Position numbers and translations under genes: made by a program. From Rhodobium orientis (lineage in GTDB: Bacteria; Pseudomonadota; Alphaproteobacteria; Rhizobiales; Rhodobiaceae): a stretch of DNA of 64,000 nucleotides. Under the pieces are notes generated by a model. That model did not search any database. It saw only the letters and a list, made by a program, of their open reading frames with translations, and had not been told where the DNA came from. The first letter of the stretch is position 1. Each line of letters opens with the position of its first letter. This document shows positions 38,549 to 51,877 of the stretch, one piece after another. The DNA is taken from contig NZ_NPEV01000014.1 in the NCBI RefSeq assembly GCF_003258835.1, positions 22,736 through 86,735 on the forward strand. The letters run 5' to 3'.

Positions 38549-40491
38549 GCCCCGACCAGGTGCCGGTAGATCTCCGGCAAGGCGGCGGTGAGCCGGTCCG
38601 GATGGGATATCTGGGCATAGCCGCCGCGGCCGAAAATGCGCGGGAACCAGGAGCGGGCGTCCCTGTCGACGGTGATCCCGAACACCGCATGGCCGGCCCG
38701 CCGCGCCTCGCGCACCGCCATGGCGCTGTCCTCGATGCCGTGCCGGCCCTCATAGTGGTCGAGGTCGTTGGGCTTGCCGTCGGTGATGACGAGGAGCAGG
38801 CGGCGCTTCTTGGCCTGTTCGGCAAGGCCGGCGGAGGCATGGCGGATGGCGGCACCGAGGCGGGTGTAGAATCCAGGCTTCAGGGAGCGGATGCGCGCCT
38901 CCACGGTCGCGCCCATCGGCTCGCCGAAGTCCTTGCAGCCGAGAAGGTAGACGCGGTTTCGCTTCAACGAGGAAAAGGCGTGGATGGCGAAATCGTCGCC
39001 GCAGGCGTCCAGCCCCCAGGCAAGCGCGGCCAGCGCCTCGCGCTCGATGTCGATGACCTGGCGGCCGGAAACGGCGCTCTCCGTCGAACGCGAGACGTCG
39101 AGCAGGATGGAGACGGAAAGACTGCGCGCCTGCGGCCGGCTCTGGCGCCAGACCCGTTCGTTGGCAATGCCGGTGGCCAGCCGGTCGGTGCTGGCGCGCA
39201 CGGCCATGTCGGTGTCCAATTCGTCGCCGTCCAGGTGCCCGGCGGTCATCATGCGGCCGGGCCGCAGCGCCTCGAACTGGCGCTTGACCGAGCGGATGCG
39301 CCGGGCGGCCTGCGGGTCGTCGCCGAGCGGTGCGGCATCGTCCGGCTCCGCCATGCTTTCCAGAACCCGCACATGGGCGGGCAGGTACGTGCCTGTCCGC
39401 GCGTCCCATTCCGGATAGGTGTGCGTTGCCGAAAGGGCCTCGCGCTCGGCGTCTTCCGGGGCCAGGTCGAGATGCAGCTTCAGCCGCGTCGCCGGGCTCT
39501 TGGAGACCTGGCCAAGGCCGATCTCCTCCTGGTCGTCGGCCGCCTTTTTTGCATTGTCGGTGTCGTCGTCGTCGACCCGGCGGTTGAGGTTGAGAAATTC
39601 GGTCCAGCTGAGGATAGCCTCGAACTTGTGGAGGATCAGGCTATCCTTGCGGTCTGCCTCCTCGGAGCGGTGGCGCCGGGCGCGCTTGACGCCGCTCGCA
39701 CCGTCCTCAGCGGGACCACCATCGGGCGGCGCCTCGTCCTCGTTGGTGGCGGAATTGGCGCGCTCCCGGCAGTCGATCCACAGCGGCGCCGGCCGGAAGG
39801 GGCGGTAGCCTCGCGGTGCGCGAAGGGCGGTGAGGTCGCCGGTGCGGCAGGCAACGAGCATGCTGGCGGCAAGGCTCGACAGCGGCCGGCGGTCGCCGAG
39901 GACGTGGCGCACGAGATCCTCCACCGCGGTCTCGACCGGAGGAAGCCTGCGGGTCGGGCGATCGGCAAGGCAGGCCCGGCAAAGGTCACGCTGCAGCCCC
40001 GCCAGCCCGGGCGCCTCGACGAGCGTGCGCATCGTTGCCGCCATCGCCGCCATGATCGCGGCGATATCGGCCCGGAGCAGGTCGTCATGGCGCGGCGGCG
40101 GGCAAAGGTGGGGCGCCAGGGCCGCCAGCCAGAGATAGAGCGCCACATTCGCCTCGCGGTCGTGAAAAACGGCGAGCGATGCCGGCAGGCGCAGGGTCTC
40201 GCCGTCGAAGCTGGCGCGCGGCACCCGCTCCGCCTCGGTCGCCAGCCGCCGCCGGAACGACAGCCGGTGCCGGCTCTCCTCGGCATCCACCGGCCTCAAA
40301 TCCACCTCCGGGCTGCCGCCGAGCCCGCGATAGAAAACGGCCAGCCGTCCTTCGACCTCTGCGAGGTCGACACGGGCACCGTCATGCTCCGCGGTCACAT
40401 CGAGACGGCTGGCCAGGGTGTGCCACAGTTTCCCGACGGTCTCTTCGGGTTCCCATGGCTCGATGTCGATCTTCGTCATGGCCTGCCTCAT
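38545..40491 (-). CDS. norD: NorD, VWA-domain maturation factor of NO reductase
   Basis: NorD and NorQ together activate NO reductase, probably by inserting the non-haem iron FeB. The 648-residue protein ends in a von Willebrand A domain with the MIDAS motif DVSRSTES and TDGKPNDLDHYEGRHGIED. It overlaps the norQ stop by four bases; a second ATG at 40479 is also possible. Confidence 0.94.
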   Translation of the reverse strand: MRQAMTKIDIEPWEPEETVGKLWHTLASRLDVTAEHDGARVDLAEVEGRLAVFYRGLGGSPEVDLRPVDAEESRHRLSFRRRLATEAERVPRASFDGETLRLPASLAVFHDREANVALYLWLAALAPHLCPPPRHDDLLRADIAAIMAAMAATMRTLVEAPGLAGLQRDLCRACLADRPTRRLPPVETAVEDLVRHVLGDRRPLSSLAASMLVACRTGDLTALRAPRGYRPFRPAPLWIDCRERANSATNEDEAPPDGGPAEDGASGVKRARRHRSEEADRKDSLILHKFEAILSWTEFLNLNRRVDDDDTDNAKKAADDQEEIGLGQVSKSPATRLKLHLDLAPEDAEREALSATHTYPEWDARTGTYLPAHVRVLESMAEPDDAAPLGDDPQAARRIRSVKRQFEALRPGRMMTAGHLDGDELDTDMAVRASTDRLATGIANERVWRQSRPQARSLSVSILLDVSRSTESAVSGRQVIDIEREALAALAWGLDACGDDFAIHAFSSLKRNRVYLLGCKDFGEPMGATVEARIRSLKPGFYTRLGAAIRHASAGLAEQAKKRRLLLVITDGKPNDLDHYEGRHGIEDSAMAVREARRAGHAVFGITVDRDARSWFPRIFGRGGYAQISHPDRLTAALPEIYRHLVGA

Positions 40492-41294
40492 CCATAAACG
40501 GCCAGGACAAGATCGAGCAGCCCGCGCTTGACGTCGGCGTCGTCGGTCAGCGGCTCGATCATCGCCACCGACACCGCCCGCTCGACCGGCATTCCGGTGG
40601 CGATGAGGGTCGCCGCATAGACGACGAGGCGCGTCGAGACGCCTTCCTCAAGATCCTGCCCCTTGAGGCCGCGCAGCTTGTTGGCGAGCCGCACCAGGGG
40701 CTGCACCCGCGCCTCGTCCAGCCCGCTTTCGCGTACCACCACCGGCACCTCGTGCTCGGGCGCCGGGAAGTCGAATTCAAGGGCGATGAAGCGCTGCCGG
40801 GTCGACGGCTTCAGCGTCTTCAGGATGTTCTGGTAGCCGGGATTGTAGGAGGCGACGAGCATGAAGCCGGGCGCGGCGGCGATCTCCTCGCCGGTGCGGT
40901 CGACCGGCAGGATGCGCCGGTCGTCGGTCAAGGGGTGCAGCACGACGGTGACGTCCTTGCGCGCCTCCACGACCTCGTCGAGATAGCAGATCGCGCCTTC
41001 GCGCACGGCGCGGGTCAGCGGCCCGTCGACCCAGACCGTCTCGCCGCCCTTCAGCAGATAGCGGCCGATGAGGTCGGCGGCGGACAGGTCGTCGTGGCAG
41101 GCGACGGTATAGAGCGGACGGGCCAGCCGGTTCGCCATATGGGTGACGAAGCGGGTCTTGCCGCAGCCGGTCGGGCCCTTGAGGAGCACCGGCAACCGGT
41201 TGGCGTGGGCGGCGGCAAAGACGGTGCATTCGTCGCCATGGGGAAGGTAGAAGGCGGCCGAAGCCGCCTTCTCCATGTTGAGCGGGGCGTTCAC
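40488..41294 (-). CDS. norQ: NorQ, AAA+ ATPase of NO reductase maturation
   Basis: NorQ is a MoxR-type AAA+ ATPase that works with NorD. The 268-residue product has Walker A GPTGCGKT at residues 40-47 and Walker B AICYLDEVVEA. The start is a GTG at 41294: GGAG lies eight bases before it, just past the norB stop, and no suitable ATG exists upstream; a further GTG is at 41300. Confidence 0.92.
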   Translation of the reverse strand: MNAPLNMEKAASAAFYLPHGDECTVFAAAHANRLPVLLKGPTGCGKTRFVTHMANRLARPLYTVACHDDLSAADLIGRYLLKGGETVWVDGPLTRAVREGAICYLDEVVEARKDVTVVLHPLTDDRRILPVDRTGEEIAAAPGFMLVASYNPGYQNILKTLKPSTRQRFIALEFDFPAPEHEVPVVVRESGLDEARVQPLVRLANKLRGLKGQDLEEGVSTRLVVYAATLIATGMPVERAVSVAMIEPLTDDADVKRGLLDLVLAVYG

Positions 41295-41299
41295 GCTCA

Positions 41300-42670
41300 C
41301 TACTCCGCGGCCGCCTGCACGGCCGGGCCGGGCGCAACGACTTCCCGTCCGGGAACCAGCACCGAATAGAGGAACAGGAGGACGCCGAGGACGACCGCGA
41401 CGCCGGAACCGAACCGCATCCAGAAGAAGATGGCGAGCTGGTCCTGCACCTCGATGAAGTTCATGCCCATGACGCGCTGCAGGTGCGTCTGCACGGCACC
41501 GGCAAAGGTCAGCGTGACGGTCATGAACACCATGCCGCTGCTCATCAGCCAGAACGAGGCCATGTTGAGCACCTGGTTGTAGGGATCCCGGCCCCTCAGG
41601 ATCGGCGCCATATAGGTGAAGACGGCAAGGTTGAGGGCCACATAGGCGCCGAAGAAGGCAAGGTGGCCGTGGGCTGCGGTGATCTGGGTGCCGTGGGTGT
41701 AGTAATTGACGCCGTGCAGGGTGTGCAGGAAGCCCCAGACGCCGGCGCCGAAGAAGGCGAGGGTGGCGCAGCCGAGGCTCCACAGCAGGGCGGCCCTGTT
41801 CGGATGGTTGCGGCGACCCTTCCAGACCATGACGAAGGCAAAGCTCATCATCGCAAAGAACGGGATCACCTCCAGCGAGGAGAAGATCGAGCCGATCCAC
41901 TGCCAGTATCCCGGCGTGCCGATCCAGTAGTAGTGGTGCCCGGTGCCGAGGATGCCGGAGAAGAGCGCCGTTGCGACGATGACGTAGAGCCATTTCTCGA
42001 CCACTTCCCGGTCGACGCCGGTCAGCTTCAGCATCAGATAGGCGAGGATGGAGGCCATGATCAGCTCCCAGACGCCTTCGACCCACAGATGCACGACGTA
42101 CCACCAGTACTGCTTGTCGAGCGCCAGGTTCTCCGGATTGTAGAAGGCGAACAGGAACAGGAGCGCCAGGCCCCACAGGCCGAGGAGCAGGATGTTGGTG
42201 ACTGCCGTCTTGCGGCCCTTCAGCACCGTCATGGTGACGTTAAAGAGGAAGATGAGGGCGGCGACGACGATGCCGGCTTTGACCCATTTCGGCTGTTCCA
42301 GGAACTCCCGGCCCTCGTTGCCGAGGAGGAAATTGCCGTCAAACAGGTTGAACAGATAGGTGACGACGACGCCGGCCGTGCCGACGACGAGGATCAGGAG
42401 CTGCAGATAGGCGAGCATCGGCGAATGGATCTCGCGCTCCGACTCCTCCGGGATGAGGAAATAGGCGGCGCCGAAGAAGCCGGTGATCAACCAGACCACC
42501 AGGCTGTTGGTGTGCAGCATGCGGGCGATGTTGAAGGGAAGGATTTCCGACAGGAAGTTCGGCTGCACATAGATGTAGCCGAGGAGGAGGCCCATCAGGA
42601 CCTGGACGGTGAACAGCGCCAGCGCGACATACATGTAGGCGAGCGCGATCTTCTGCGACTGGTATTTCAT
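41300..42670 (-). CDS. norB: Nitric oxide reductase subunit B (cytochrome b)
   Basis: NorB reduces NO to N2O at a haem b3/FeB centre. The 456-residue protein has 12 membrane segments and the family histidines in MLHTNSLVVWL, GTGHHYYWIGTPGYWQWIG and HGHLAFFGAYVALNLAVF. The Glu of WVEGVWE is also present. Length matches cNor-type NorB, and a NorC gene lies just upstream, so this is the cytochrome-c-dependent enzyme. Confidence 0.97.
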   Translation of the reverse strand: MKYQSQKIALAYMYVALALFTVQVLMGLLLGYIYVQPNFLSEILPFNIARMLHTNSLVVWLITGFFGAAYFLIPEESEREIHSPMLAYLQLLILVVGTAGVVVTYLFNLFDGNFLLGNEGREFLEQPKWVKAGIVVAALIFLFNVTMTVLKGRKTAVTNILLLGLWGLALLFLFAFYNPENLALDKQYWWYVVHLWVEGVWELIMASILAYLMLKLTGVDREVVEKWLYVIVATALFSGILGTGHHYYWIGTPGYWQWIGSIFSSLEVIPFFAMMSFAFVMVWKGRRNHPNRAALLWSLGCATLAFFGAGVWGFLHTLHGVNYYTHGTQITAAHGHLAFFGAYVALNLAVFTYMAPILRGRDPYNQVLNMASFWLMSSGMVFMTVTLTFAGAVQTHLQRVMGMNFIEVQDQLAIFFWMRFGSGVAVVLGVLLFLYSVLVPGREVVAPGPAVQAAAE

Positions 42671-42680
42671 GGCGATCTCC

Positions 42681-43133
42681 TCAACCGGCGTCGTTCGGCG
42701 GCCAGTTCTGCGAGCGGATGGTCGACGTCCACAAAAGGAAGTCGGCGATCTGGCGATATTCTTCGTCGGTCAGGTCGAAATGCGGCATCTGCCGGCGACC
42801 CTCGATGCCGGTGGGCATGGAATCCATCCAGGACTTCAGCGTTTCGAAGGCCGCTTCCGGGTCGTCCTGGACGCCCCAGCGCACCATCACGTTGCTGAGT
42901 TCCGGGGCGAAATAGGCGCCTTCGCCGAGGATCGTGTGGCAGTTGATGCAGGCGTGCTTTTCCCAGAGGCGCTTGCCGGCAGCGACGCTTTCGGTCAGCT
43001 TCGCCGTGTCAGTCGATACGGTCGTTATGTAGTAATGGCTGTGTGCCGAAAGTCCCAGAAAAATCAATATGAAGAAGAGCGATCCCCCATAGAAGATATT
43101 TCGGGCCATGCTCTTTGTCATGACTTCGCGCAT
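42681..43133 (-). CDS. norC: Nitric oxide reductase subunit C (cytochrome c)
   Basis: NorC passes electrons from cytochrome c to NorB. The 150-residue protein has one N-terminal membrane anchor (NIFYGGSLFFILIFLGL) and one haem site CINCHTILGEGAYFAPEL. The start MREVMTKSMARN at 43133 matches homologues; the frame is open to an ATG at 43172. A TTAAC-N4-GTCAA box lies 67 bases upstream. Confidence 0.95.
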   Translation of the reverse strand: MREVMTKSMARNIFYGGSLFFILIFLGLSAHSHYYITTVSTDTAKLTESVAAGKRLWEKHACINCHTILGEGAYFAPELSNVMVRWGVQDDPEAAFETLKSWMDSMPTGIEGRRQMPHFDLTDEEYRQIADFLLWTSTIRSQNWPPNDAG

Positions 43134-43199
43134 CTTGCGCCCCCTTTGCTGGAGCAGTTGATCATTTTCCATGAATTGGTGAAGGGGCGCGCCGGTGCC

Positions 43200-43213
43200 T
43201 TAACCAAAGTCAA
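43200..43213 (-). promoter_or_regulatory. FNR/NnrR-type box ahead of norC
   Basis: TTAACCAAAGTCAA (TTGACTTTGGTTAA on the transcribed strand) fits the TTGAC-N4-GTCAA motif of CRP/FNR-family regulators of denitrification with one mismatch. It lies 67 bases before the norC start, and has the same form as the box before nirS. Confidence 0.75.
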
Positions 43214-43237
43214 GCGGGGCCGGATTTCGCGATCCGC

Positions 43238-44125
43238 CTATACCAGCGCGGCAAGGCGCGCGCCGGGAAACTGCTTCAGCGCAGCCGCGATGGCTTCCCG
43301 GTCCATGAGGCAAAAGGCGGTCGACAATCCATCGGCAAGGGCGGCGGAGGGCGCGGTTACCGCGGCGAGTCGCCAGCGGGCGGGCGAACCGCGCGCATCG
43401 ATGATGTGGCCGAGGTGGCCGCCCGGTCCGATGCGTGTGCCGCCGGACGAGGAGACGGCAAGGGCGACGTTGGAAAGGCCGGTGCGCGCCACCTCCGTGC
43501 CGTCGGCAAGGGCGATGGCGGCGGCCCAGGGCGCGCCGTCGCCGCGCCGGCCGAGGCCGGCGATCTCGCCGATATCGATGAGGACGTTGCCGAAGCCGGC
43601 CGCACGGACGAGCTCGGCCACGCGGTCGGTGGCGAAGCCTTGGGCGATGCCGTTGAAGGTGAGGGCCATGCCGGGCCGGGCGAGGCGGATCTCTTCCGGC
43701 GCCACCTGCACGTTCCGCCAGCCGATGAGGCCGCGCGCCGGTGCCGGATCGCGCCCTTCGGCCAGCGCGCGCCACAGCGGCTGCACGGTCGGATCGAAGG
43801 CACCGTCGGTTGCTGCATGGACCTTGCCGGCAAGGTCGAAGAGCGCGAGCACGTCCGGCGCCGGAAAGGCGAGGCGGCCGGTGCGGTTGAGCCGGGTCAG
43901 CGAGGAGGCGGCATAGAGCGAGAAGTGCCGCTCGATCCGCGCCAGTTCCCCCTCGATGCGGCGGAATAGGCGCCGCGCCGCAATGCCGTCGGCACCCAAG
44001 AGCACGATACGGGCCTCGGCGCCGAGCGCCCGCCCGCGCCATTCCCGTGGCGGCGTTGCGGCCCTTGCCGGTCGGATTGCGGCGGCAGCGGCGACGATGG
44101 TGAGGAAGCGGCGCCGGGTCAGCAT
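43238..44125 (-). CDS. nirX: NirX, ApbE-family FMN transferase
   Basis: NirX is a periplasmic flavin transferase that flavinylates the NirI/NosR-type protein encoded just upstream. The 294-residue protein has a twin-arginine type signal (LTRRRFLTIVAAAAA), and ApbE motifs TDGAFDPTVQPLWRAL, GMALTFNGIAQGFATDRVAE and SSSGGTRIG. It starts at 44125, within two bases of the nirI stop. It is convergent with nothing; norC promoter follows. Confidence 0.9.
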   Translation of the reverse strand: MLTRRRFLTIVAAAAAIRPARAATPPREWRGRALGAEARIVLLGADGIAARRLFRRIEGELARIERHFSLYAASSLTRLNRTGRLAFPAPDVLALFDLAGKVHAATDGAFDPTVQPLWRALAEGRDPAPARGLIGWRNVQVAPEEIRLARPGMALTFNGIAQGFATDRVAELVRAAGFGNVLIDIGEIAGLGRRGDGAPWAAAIALADGTEVARTGLSNVALAVSSSGGTRIGPGGHLGHIIDARGSPARWRLAAVTAPSAALADGLSTAFCLMDREAIAAALKQFPGARLAALV

Positions 44126-44126
44126 G

Positions 44127-48064
<3,938 letters not shown>

Positions 48065-48141
48065 CGACGCCGGTCGGGGAGGGTCGTCCGATCCTCCCCG
48101 ACCCCGCCCGGCATCGAACGCGAGACGAAAAGGCTGGTCCC

Positions 48142-48927
48142 ATGTCCGGAAAAGTTTTCCTGATTGGCGCAGGCCCCGGTGATCCGGAGTATCTGACGCT
48201 GAAGGCCCTGAGGGTTCTGCGGGACGCGGACGTGGTGGTGTTCGATCGCCTTGTGTCGCCGGAAATCCTCGCCATGGTTCCCCCGGATGTGCGCCGCATC
48301 GACGTCGGCAAGGCGCCGAACGCCCATGCCGTCCCCCAGGACCGCATCAACGCCATTCTCGTCGACCTTGCAGCGCGCGGCCTGACGGTCGCCCGGCTGA
48401 AGGGCGGCGATCCGCTCGTTTTCGGCAGGGGCAGCGAGGAGGCCGCCGCACTTGCCGAGGCCGGCATTGCCGTCGACTACGTGCCCGGCATCACCGCCGC
48501 GCAAGGGGCGGCCGCGGCAACCGGCATCCCTCTCACCCATCGCGGCCTTGCCTGCGGCGTTCGCTACGTCACCGGCCACCGCGCCCGCAACCGGCCGCTC
48601 GACCTCGACTGGCAGAGCCTTGCCGACGAGGAGACCACGCTGGTGGTCTATATGGGCGTTGCCAATATCGCCGAGATCGCCGACCGGCTCACCGCCCACG
48701 GCCTGCCGGCGGACACGCCGGTGATGGCAATTGCCAACGCCACCACGCCGCGCGAGCAGAGGCTGGTCTCGCAGCTCGACCGGATCGGCGCCGACGTCGC
48801 CTTGGGCGGCCTTGAAGCACCGGTCCTGTTCATCATCGGCCGGGTCGTCTCGCTCTATCGCGAACTGCCCGACTGCCTGCCCGTCGCCGCCATGCTGGCC
48901 GAGACCCGGGTCGCCGGCCATGGCTAG
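48142..48927 (+). CDS. nirE: Uroporphyrinogen-III C-methyltransferase NirE
   Basis: NirE makes precorrin-2, the first step of haem d1 synthesis from uroporphyrinogen III. The 261-residue SUMT protein has VFLIGAGPGDPEYLTLKALR, LKGGDPLVFGRGSEE, VPGITAAQGAAAATGIPLTHR and VYMGVANI. It overlaps nirC by eight bases. Confidence 0.95.
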   Translation: MSGKVFLIGAGPGDPEYLTLKALRVLRDADVVVFDRLVSPEILAMVPPDVRRIDVGKAPNAHAVPQDRINAILVDLAARGLTVARLKGGDPLVFGRGSEEAAALAEAGIAVDYVPGITAAQGAAAATGIPLTHRGLACGVRYVTGHRARNRPLDLDWQSLADEETTLVVYMGVANIAEIADRLTAHGLPADTPVMAIANATTPREQRLVSQLDRIGADVALGGLEAPVLFIIGRVVSLYRELPDCLPVAAMLAETRVAGHG

Positions 48928-49237
48928 GATCGCCGCCTTCCTCGCACTGATGCTGATGGCCGGTCCGGCAGCGGCGGACGACATTTCGCCCGATCGCGCG
49001 GTGCGGCTGGAGCATCTGGTGCTGCAGGACTGCGGCTCCTGCCACGGGCTCACCCGCAAGGGCGGCCTCGGCAGCCCGCTGACCCGCGAGGCGCTGGGCG
49101 GCGCCGACCCGCACGCGATTGCCGGCATCATCCTCGACGGCTTGCCGGGGACGGCGATGCCGCCCTGGCGTCCGCTGCTGACCGAGACCGAGGCGCTGTG
49201 GATCGCCAACTATCTCCTGGAGGAGCCGGCTAAATGA
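48920..49237 (+). CDS. nirC: NirC, small periplasmic cytochrome c (c55x type)
   Basis: A 105-residue monohaem cytochrome with a signal peptide (MARIAAFLALMLMAGPAAA), one CGSCH site and a Met ligand likely in LPGTAMPPWRPLL. NirC-type proteins donate electrons during nitrite reduction or d1 maturation. It overlaps nirE and nirF by 8 and 4 bases. Confidence 0.9.
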   Translation: MARIAAFLALMLMAGPAAADDISPDRAVRLEHLVLQDCGSCHGLTRKGGLGSPLTREALGGADPHAIAGIILDGLPGTAMPPWRPLLTETEALWIANYLLEEPAK

Positions 49238-50418
49238 CGTTGATCGCCCCCCTCTCGCGCCGCGTCGTCGTCGGCCTTGCCGCGACCGCAATGCTCGCTT
49301 TGGCCGCTGCGCCGGTTCGCGCGGAAACGCCCTGCTGCGCCACCGGCGACCTCGGCCTCATCGTGGAGCGCGCCACGGGTTCGCTCGTGGTCGTCGACCA
49401 GTCGGAACGCGCCGCCATCGGCCGCATCGAAGGGCTCGGCGATCTCTCCCACGCCAGCCTCGTCTATTCGCCGGACGAGCGCTATGCCTTCGTCTTCGGC
49501 CGCGACGGCGGCCTCACCAAGGTCGACATCCTCGCGCAAACCGTCGTCAAGCGGGTGGTGCAGGCCGGCAATTCCATCGGCGGCGCCATCTCCGACGACG
49601 GCCGGCTCGTCGCCGTCTCCAACTACGAGCCGGGCGGCGTGCGTGTGTTCGACACCGACACCCTCGACATGGTCGCCGACATCCCGACCGGGTCGAAGAC
49701 CGTCGGTCTCGTCGACGCCCCGGGGCGGCGCTTCGTCTTCTCGCTCTGGGATGCCGGCGAAACCTGGATCGCCGACCTTTCCGGGCCGATGCCGAAGATC
49801 ACAAAACTCACCGGCATCGGCACCAACCCCTATGACGGCCTCATCACCGGCGACGGACGCACCTATATCGCCGGTCTCTTCGGCGAGGACGGCCTCGTCC
49901 GCATCGACCTGTGGGCAGAGGAGCCGGAGCCCCGGCGCATCCTGCCCCATTACGGCCGCGGCCGGGAAAAGCTGCCGGTCTACAAGATGCCCCATCTGGA
50001 AGGCTGGGCGCTTGCCGGCGACCAGTTCGTGCTGCCGGCCGTCGGCCAGCACGAGGTCTTGTGGATGGATGCCCGCGACTTCCGCGAGGTCGCCCGCACG
50101 CCGACCCACGGCCAGCCGGTGTTTGCGATGGCCCGGCCCGGCGGCCGTCAGGTCTGGGTGAATTTCGCCCATCCGCTCAACGACACCATCCAGGTCATCG
50201 ACAGCCAGAGCCACGAGATCGTCCACGAGCTAAAGCCGGGGCCGGCGGTGCTGCACATGGAATTCACCGCCCGCGGCACGGAGGTCTGGGTCTCGGTACG
50301 CGATGCCGACCGGGTCGACGTCTACGACGCGGCGACCTTCGAAAAGCTCGGAGAGATCGCGGCGAAAAGCCCGTCCGGCATCTTCTTCACCGCACGCGCC
50401 CACAAGATCGGATTGTGA
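49234..50418 (+). CDS. nirF: NirF, haem d1 biosynthesis protein
   Basis: NirF is a d1-propeller-like protein required for haem d1 formation. The 394-residue protein has an N-terminal signal or anchor (SRRVVVGLAATAMLALAAAP), propeller repeats and PHLEGWALAGDQFVLPAVGQHE. Two adjacent cysteines (TPCCATG) follow the signal. It starts with a four-base overlap to nirC. Confidence 0.94.
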   Translation: MTLIAPLSRRVVVGLAATAMLALAAAPVRAETPCCATGDLGLIVERATGSLVVVDQSERAAIGRIEGLGDLSHASLVYSPDERYAFVFGRDGGLTKVDILAQTVVKRVVQAGNSIGGAISDDGRLVAVSNYEPGGVRVFDTDTLDMVADIPTGSKTVGLVDAPGRRFVFSLWDAGETWIADLSGPMPKITKLTGIGTNPYDGLITGDGRTYIAGLFGEDGLVRIDLWAEEPEPRRILPHYGRGREKLPVYKMPHLEGWALAGDQFVLPAVGQHEVLWMDARDFREVARTPTHGQPVFAMARPGGRQVWVNFAHPLNDTIQVIDSQSHEIVHELKPGPAVLHMEFTARGTEVWVSVRDADRVDVYDAATFEKLGEIAAKSPSGIFFTARAHKIGL

Positions 50419-50420
50419 CG

Positions 50421-51407
50421 ATGATCGACCGGCTCTCCCCCCTCGACCGCGCGCTGCTGGAGGACTTCCAGCGCGACCTGCCGCTCGTCGCCGCGCCCTT
50501 TGCGGCGATGGCCGGGCGGCTCGGTGTCGACGAGGAAACGGTGCTCGAGCGGCTTTGCGCGCTGAAGGAGGTCGGCGCCATCTCTCGCGTCGGCGCCACC
50601 TTCCGCCCGAATACCGCCGGCGCCTCGACGCTCGCGGCCCTTGCCGTACCGGCGACGCGCATCGAGGAGGTCGCCGGCATCGTCAGCGCCGAGGCCGGCG
50701 TCAACCACAGCTATCTGCGCGAGCACGACTGGAATCTCTGGTTCGTCGCCACCGCGCGCGATGCCTACGACCTCGCCGCGAGCCTGACCCGGATCGAGGC
50801 GCGCACCGGTCTGCCGCTCCTCGACCTGCGCCTCGTGCGCGCCTTCAATGTCGACCTCGGCTTTTCCATGCGCGGGCCGCGCAAACCGCTCTCCACCTGC
50901 GGCGCAGCCGACGTCACCGTCCTTTGCGAGGACGACCGGCCAATTCTCTCGGCCCTTGCCGACGGGCTTAACCTCGTTCCCCGGCCGTTCGCAGCGCTGG
51001 GCAAGGCTCTCGGCCGGACGGAAGCGGCGATCCTGGAGCGCATCGCGATCCTTGCCCGGGCGCGCATCCTCACCCGCATCGGCGTCATCGTCCGCCACCG
51101 GACCCTCGGCTGGCGCGCTAATGCCATGGTCGTCTGGGATGTGCCGGAGGAGCGCATCGAGGCGGCGGGAAGAGCGCTCTGCTCGCTCGCCGGCGTCACC
51201 CTCTGCTACCAGCGCCGCACGGTGCCGGGCGTCTGGCCCTACGCGCTCTTTTCCATGATCCACGGCCGCAGCCGCGACGAAACCCTCGGCGTTCTGGCCA
51301 CGGCCGAGGACCTGCCGGAACTGACCGGCATCCGCCGCCAGGTGCTGTTCTCCACGCGCTGCTACAAGCAGACTGCAGCCCTCCTGCAAGGGGAGGCCGC
51401 CGCATGA
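50421..51407 (+). CDS. nirDL: NirDL, fused sirohaem decarboxylase subunits
   Basis: NirD and NirL, separate in Pseudomonas, are fused here in one 328-residue protein of two Lrp/AsnC-like halves, as in Paracoccus. Each half has a winged helix followed by a RAM-like domain (NHSYLREHDWNLWFVATA in the first, TLCYQRRTVPGVWPYALFSMIHG in the second). With NirG and NirH it decarboxylates 12,18-propionates of sirohaem to didecarboxysirohaem. It starts two bases after nirF. Confidence 0.94.
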   Translation: MIDRLSPLDRALLEDFQRDLPLVAAPFAAMAGRLGVDEETVLERLCALKEVGAISRVGATFRPNTAGASTLAALAVPATRIEEVAGIVSAEAGVNHSYLREHDWNLWFVATARDAYDLAASLTRIEARTGLPLLDLRLVRAFNVDLGFSMRGPRKPLSTCGAADVTVLCEDDRPILSALADGLNLVPRPFAALGKALGRTEAAILERIAILARARILTRIGVIVRHRTLGWRANAMVVWDVPEERIEAAGRALCSLAGVTLCYQRRTVPGVWPYALFSMIHGRSRDETLGVLATAEDLPELTGIRRQVLFSTRCYKQTAALLQGEAAA

Positions 51408-51877
51408 GGCACGCACCGCTCGCGCCAGATGCCCTCGACGGCACCGACCGGCGCATCATTAACGTCTTGCAGGACGGCTTTCCGCTGACGCCGCGGCCCT
51501 TCGCCGATGCCGGTGCCGAACTCGGCCTTGCCGAGGACGAGCTGATCTCCCGCATCGCGAGGCTGCGGGAAATCGGCGCGATCACCCGCTTCGGCCCGTT
51601 CTTCGATGCTGCGGCGATGGGCGGCGATTTCTGCCTCTGCGCCATGGCCGTGCCGGCCGAGCGCTTCGAGGCGGTCGCCGAAGCCGTCAATGCCCGCCCC
51701 GAGGTCGCCCACAATTACGAGCGCGACCACCGGCTCAACATGTGGTTCGTGCTGGCGGTGGAGAAGGCGTCCGACATCGACCGCGTCGCAAAAGAGATCG
51801 AGGCGGAGACCGGCATTGCCGTCCTGACCTTCCCCAAGCTCGCCGAGTTCTACATCGGCTTTCGGGTGAGCGCATGA
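51404..51877 (+). CDS. nirG: NirG, sirohaem decarboxylase subunit
   Basis: A 157-residue Lrp/AsnC-like protein with an N-terminal winged helix (DRRIINVLQDGFPLTPRPF) and the AHNYERDHRLNMWFVLA motif of the active-site histidines. It overlaps nirDL and nirH by four bases each. It acts in the same decarboxylation step as NirDL and NirH. Confidence 0.93.
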   Translation: MRHAPLAPDALDGTDRRIINVLQDGFPLTPRPFADAGAELGLAEDELISRIARLREIGAITRFGPFFDAAAMGGDFCLCAMAVPAERFEAVAEAVNARPEVAHNYERDHRLNMWFVLAVEKASDIDRVAKEIEAETGIAVLTFPKLAEFYIGFRVSA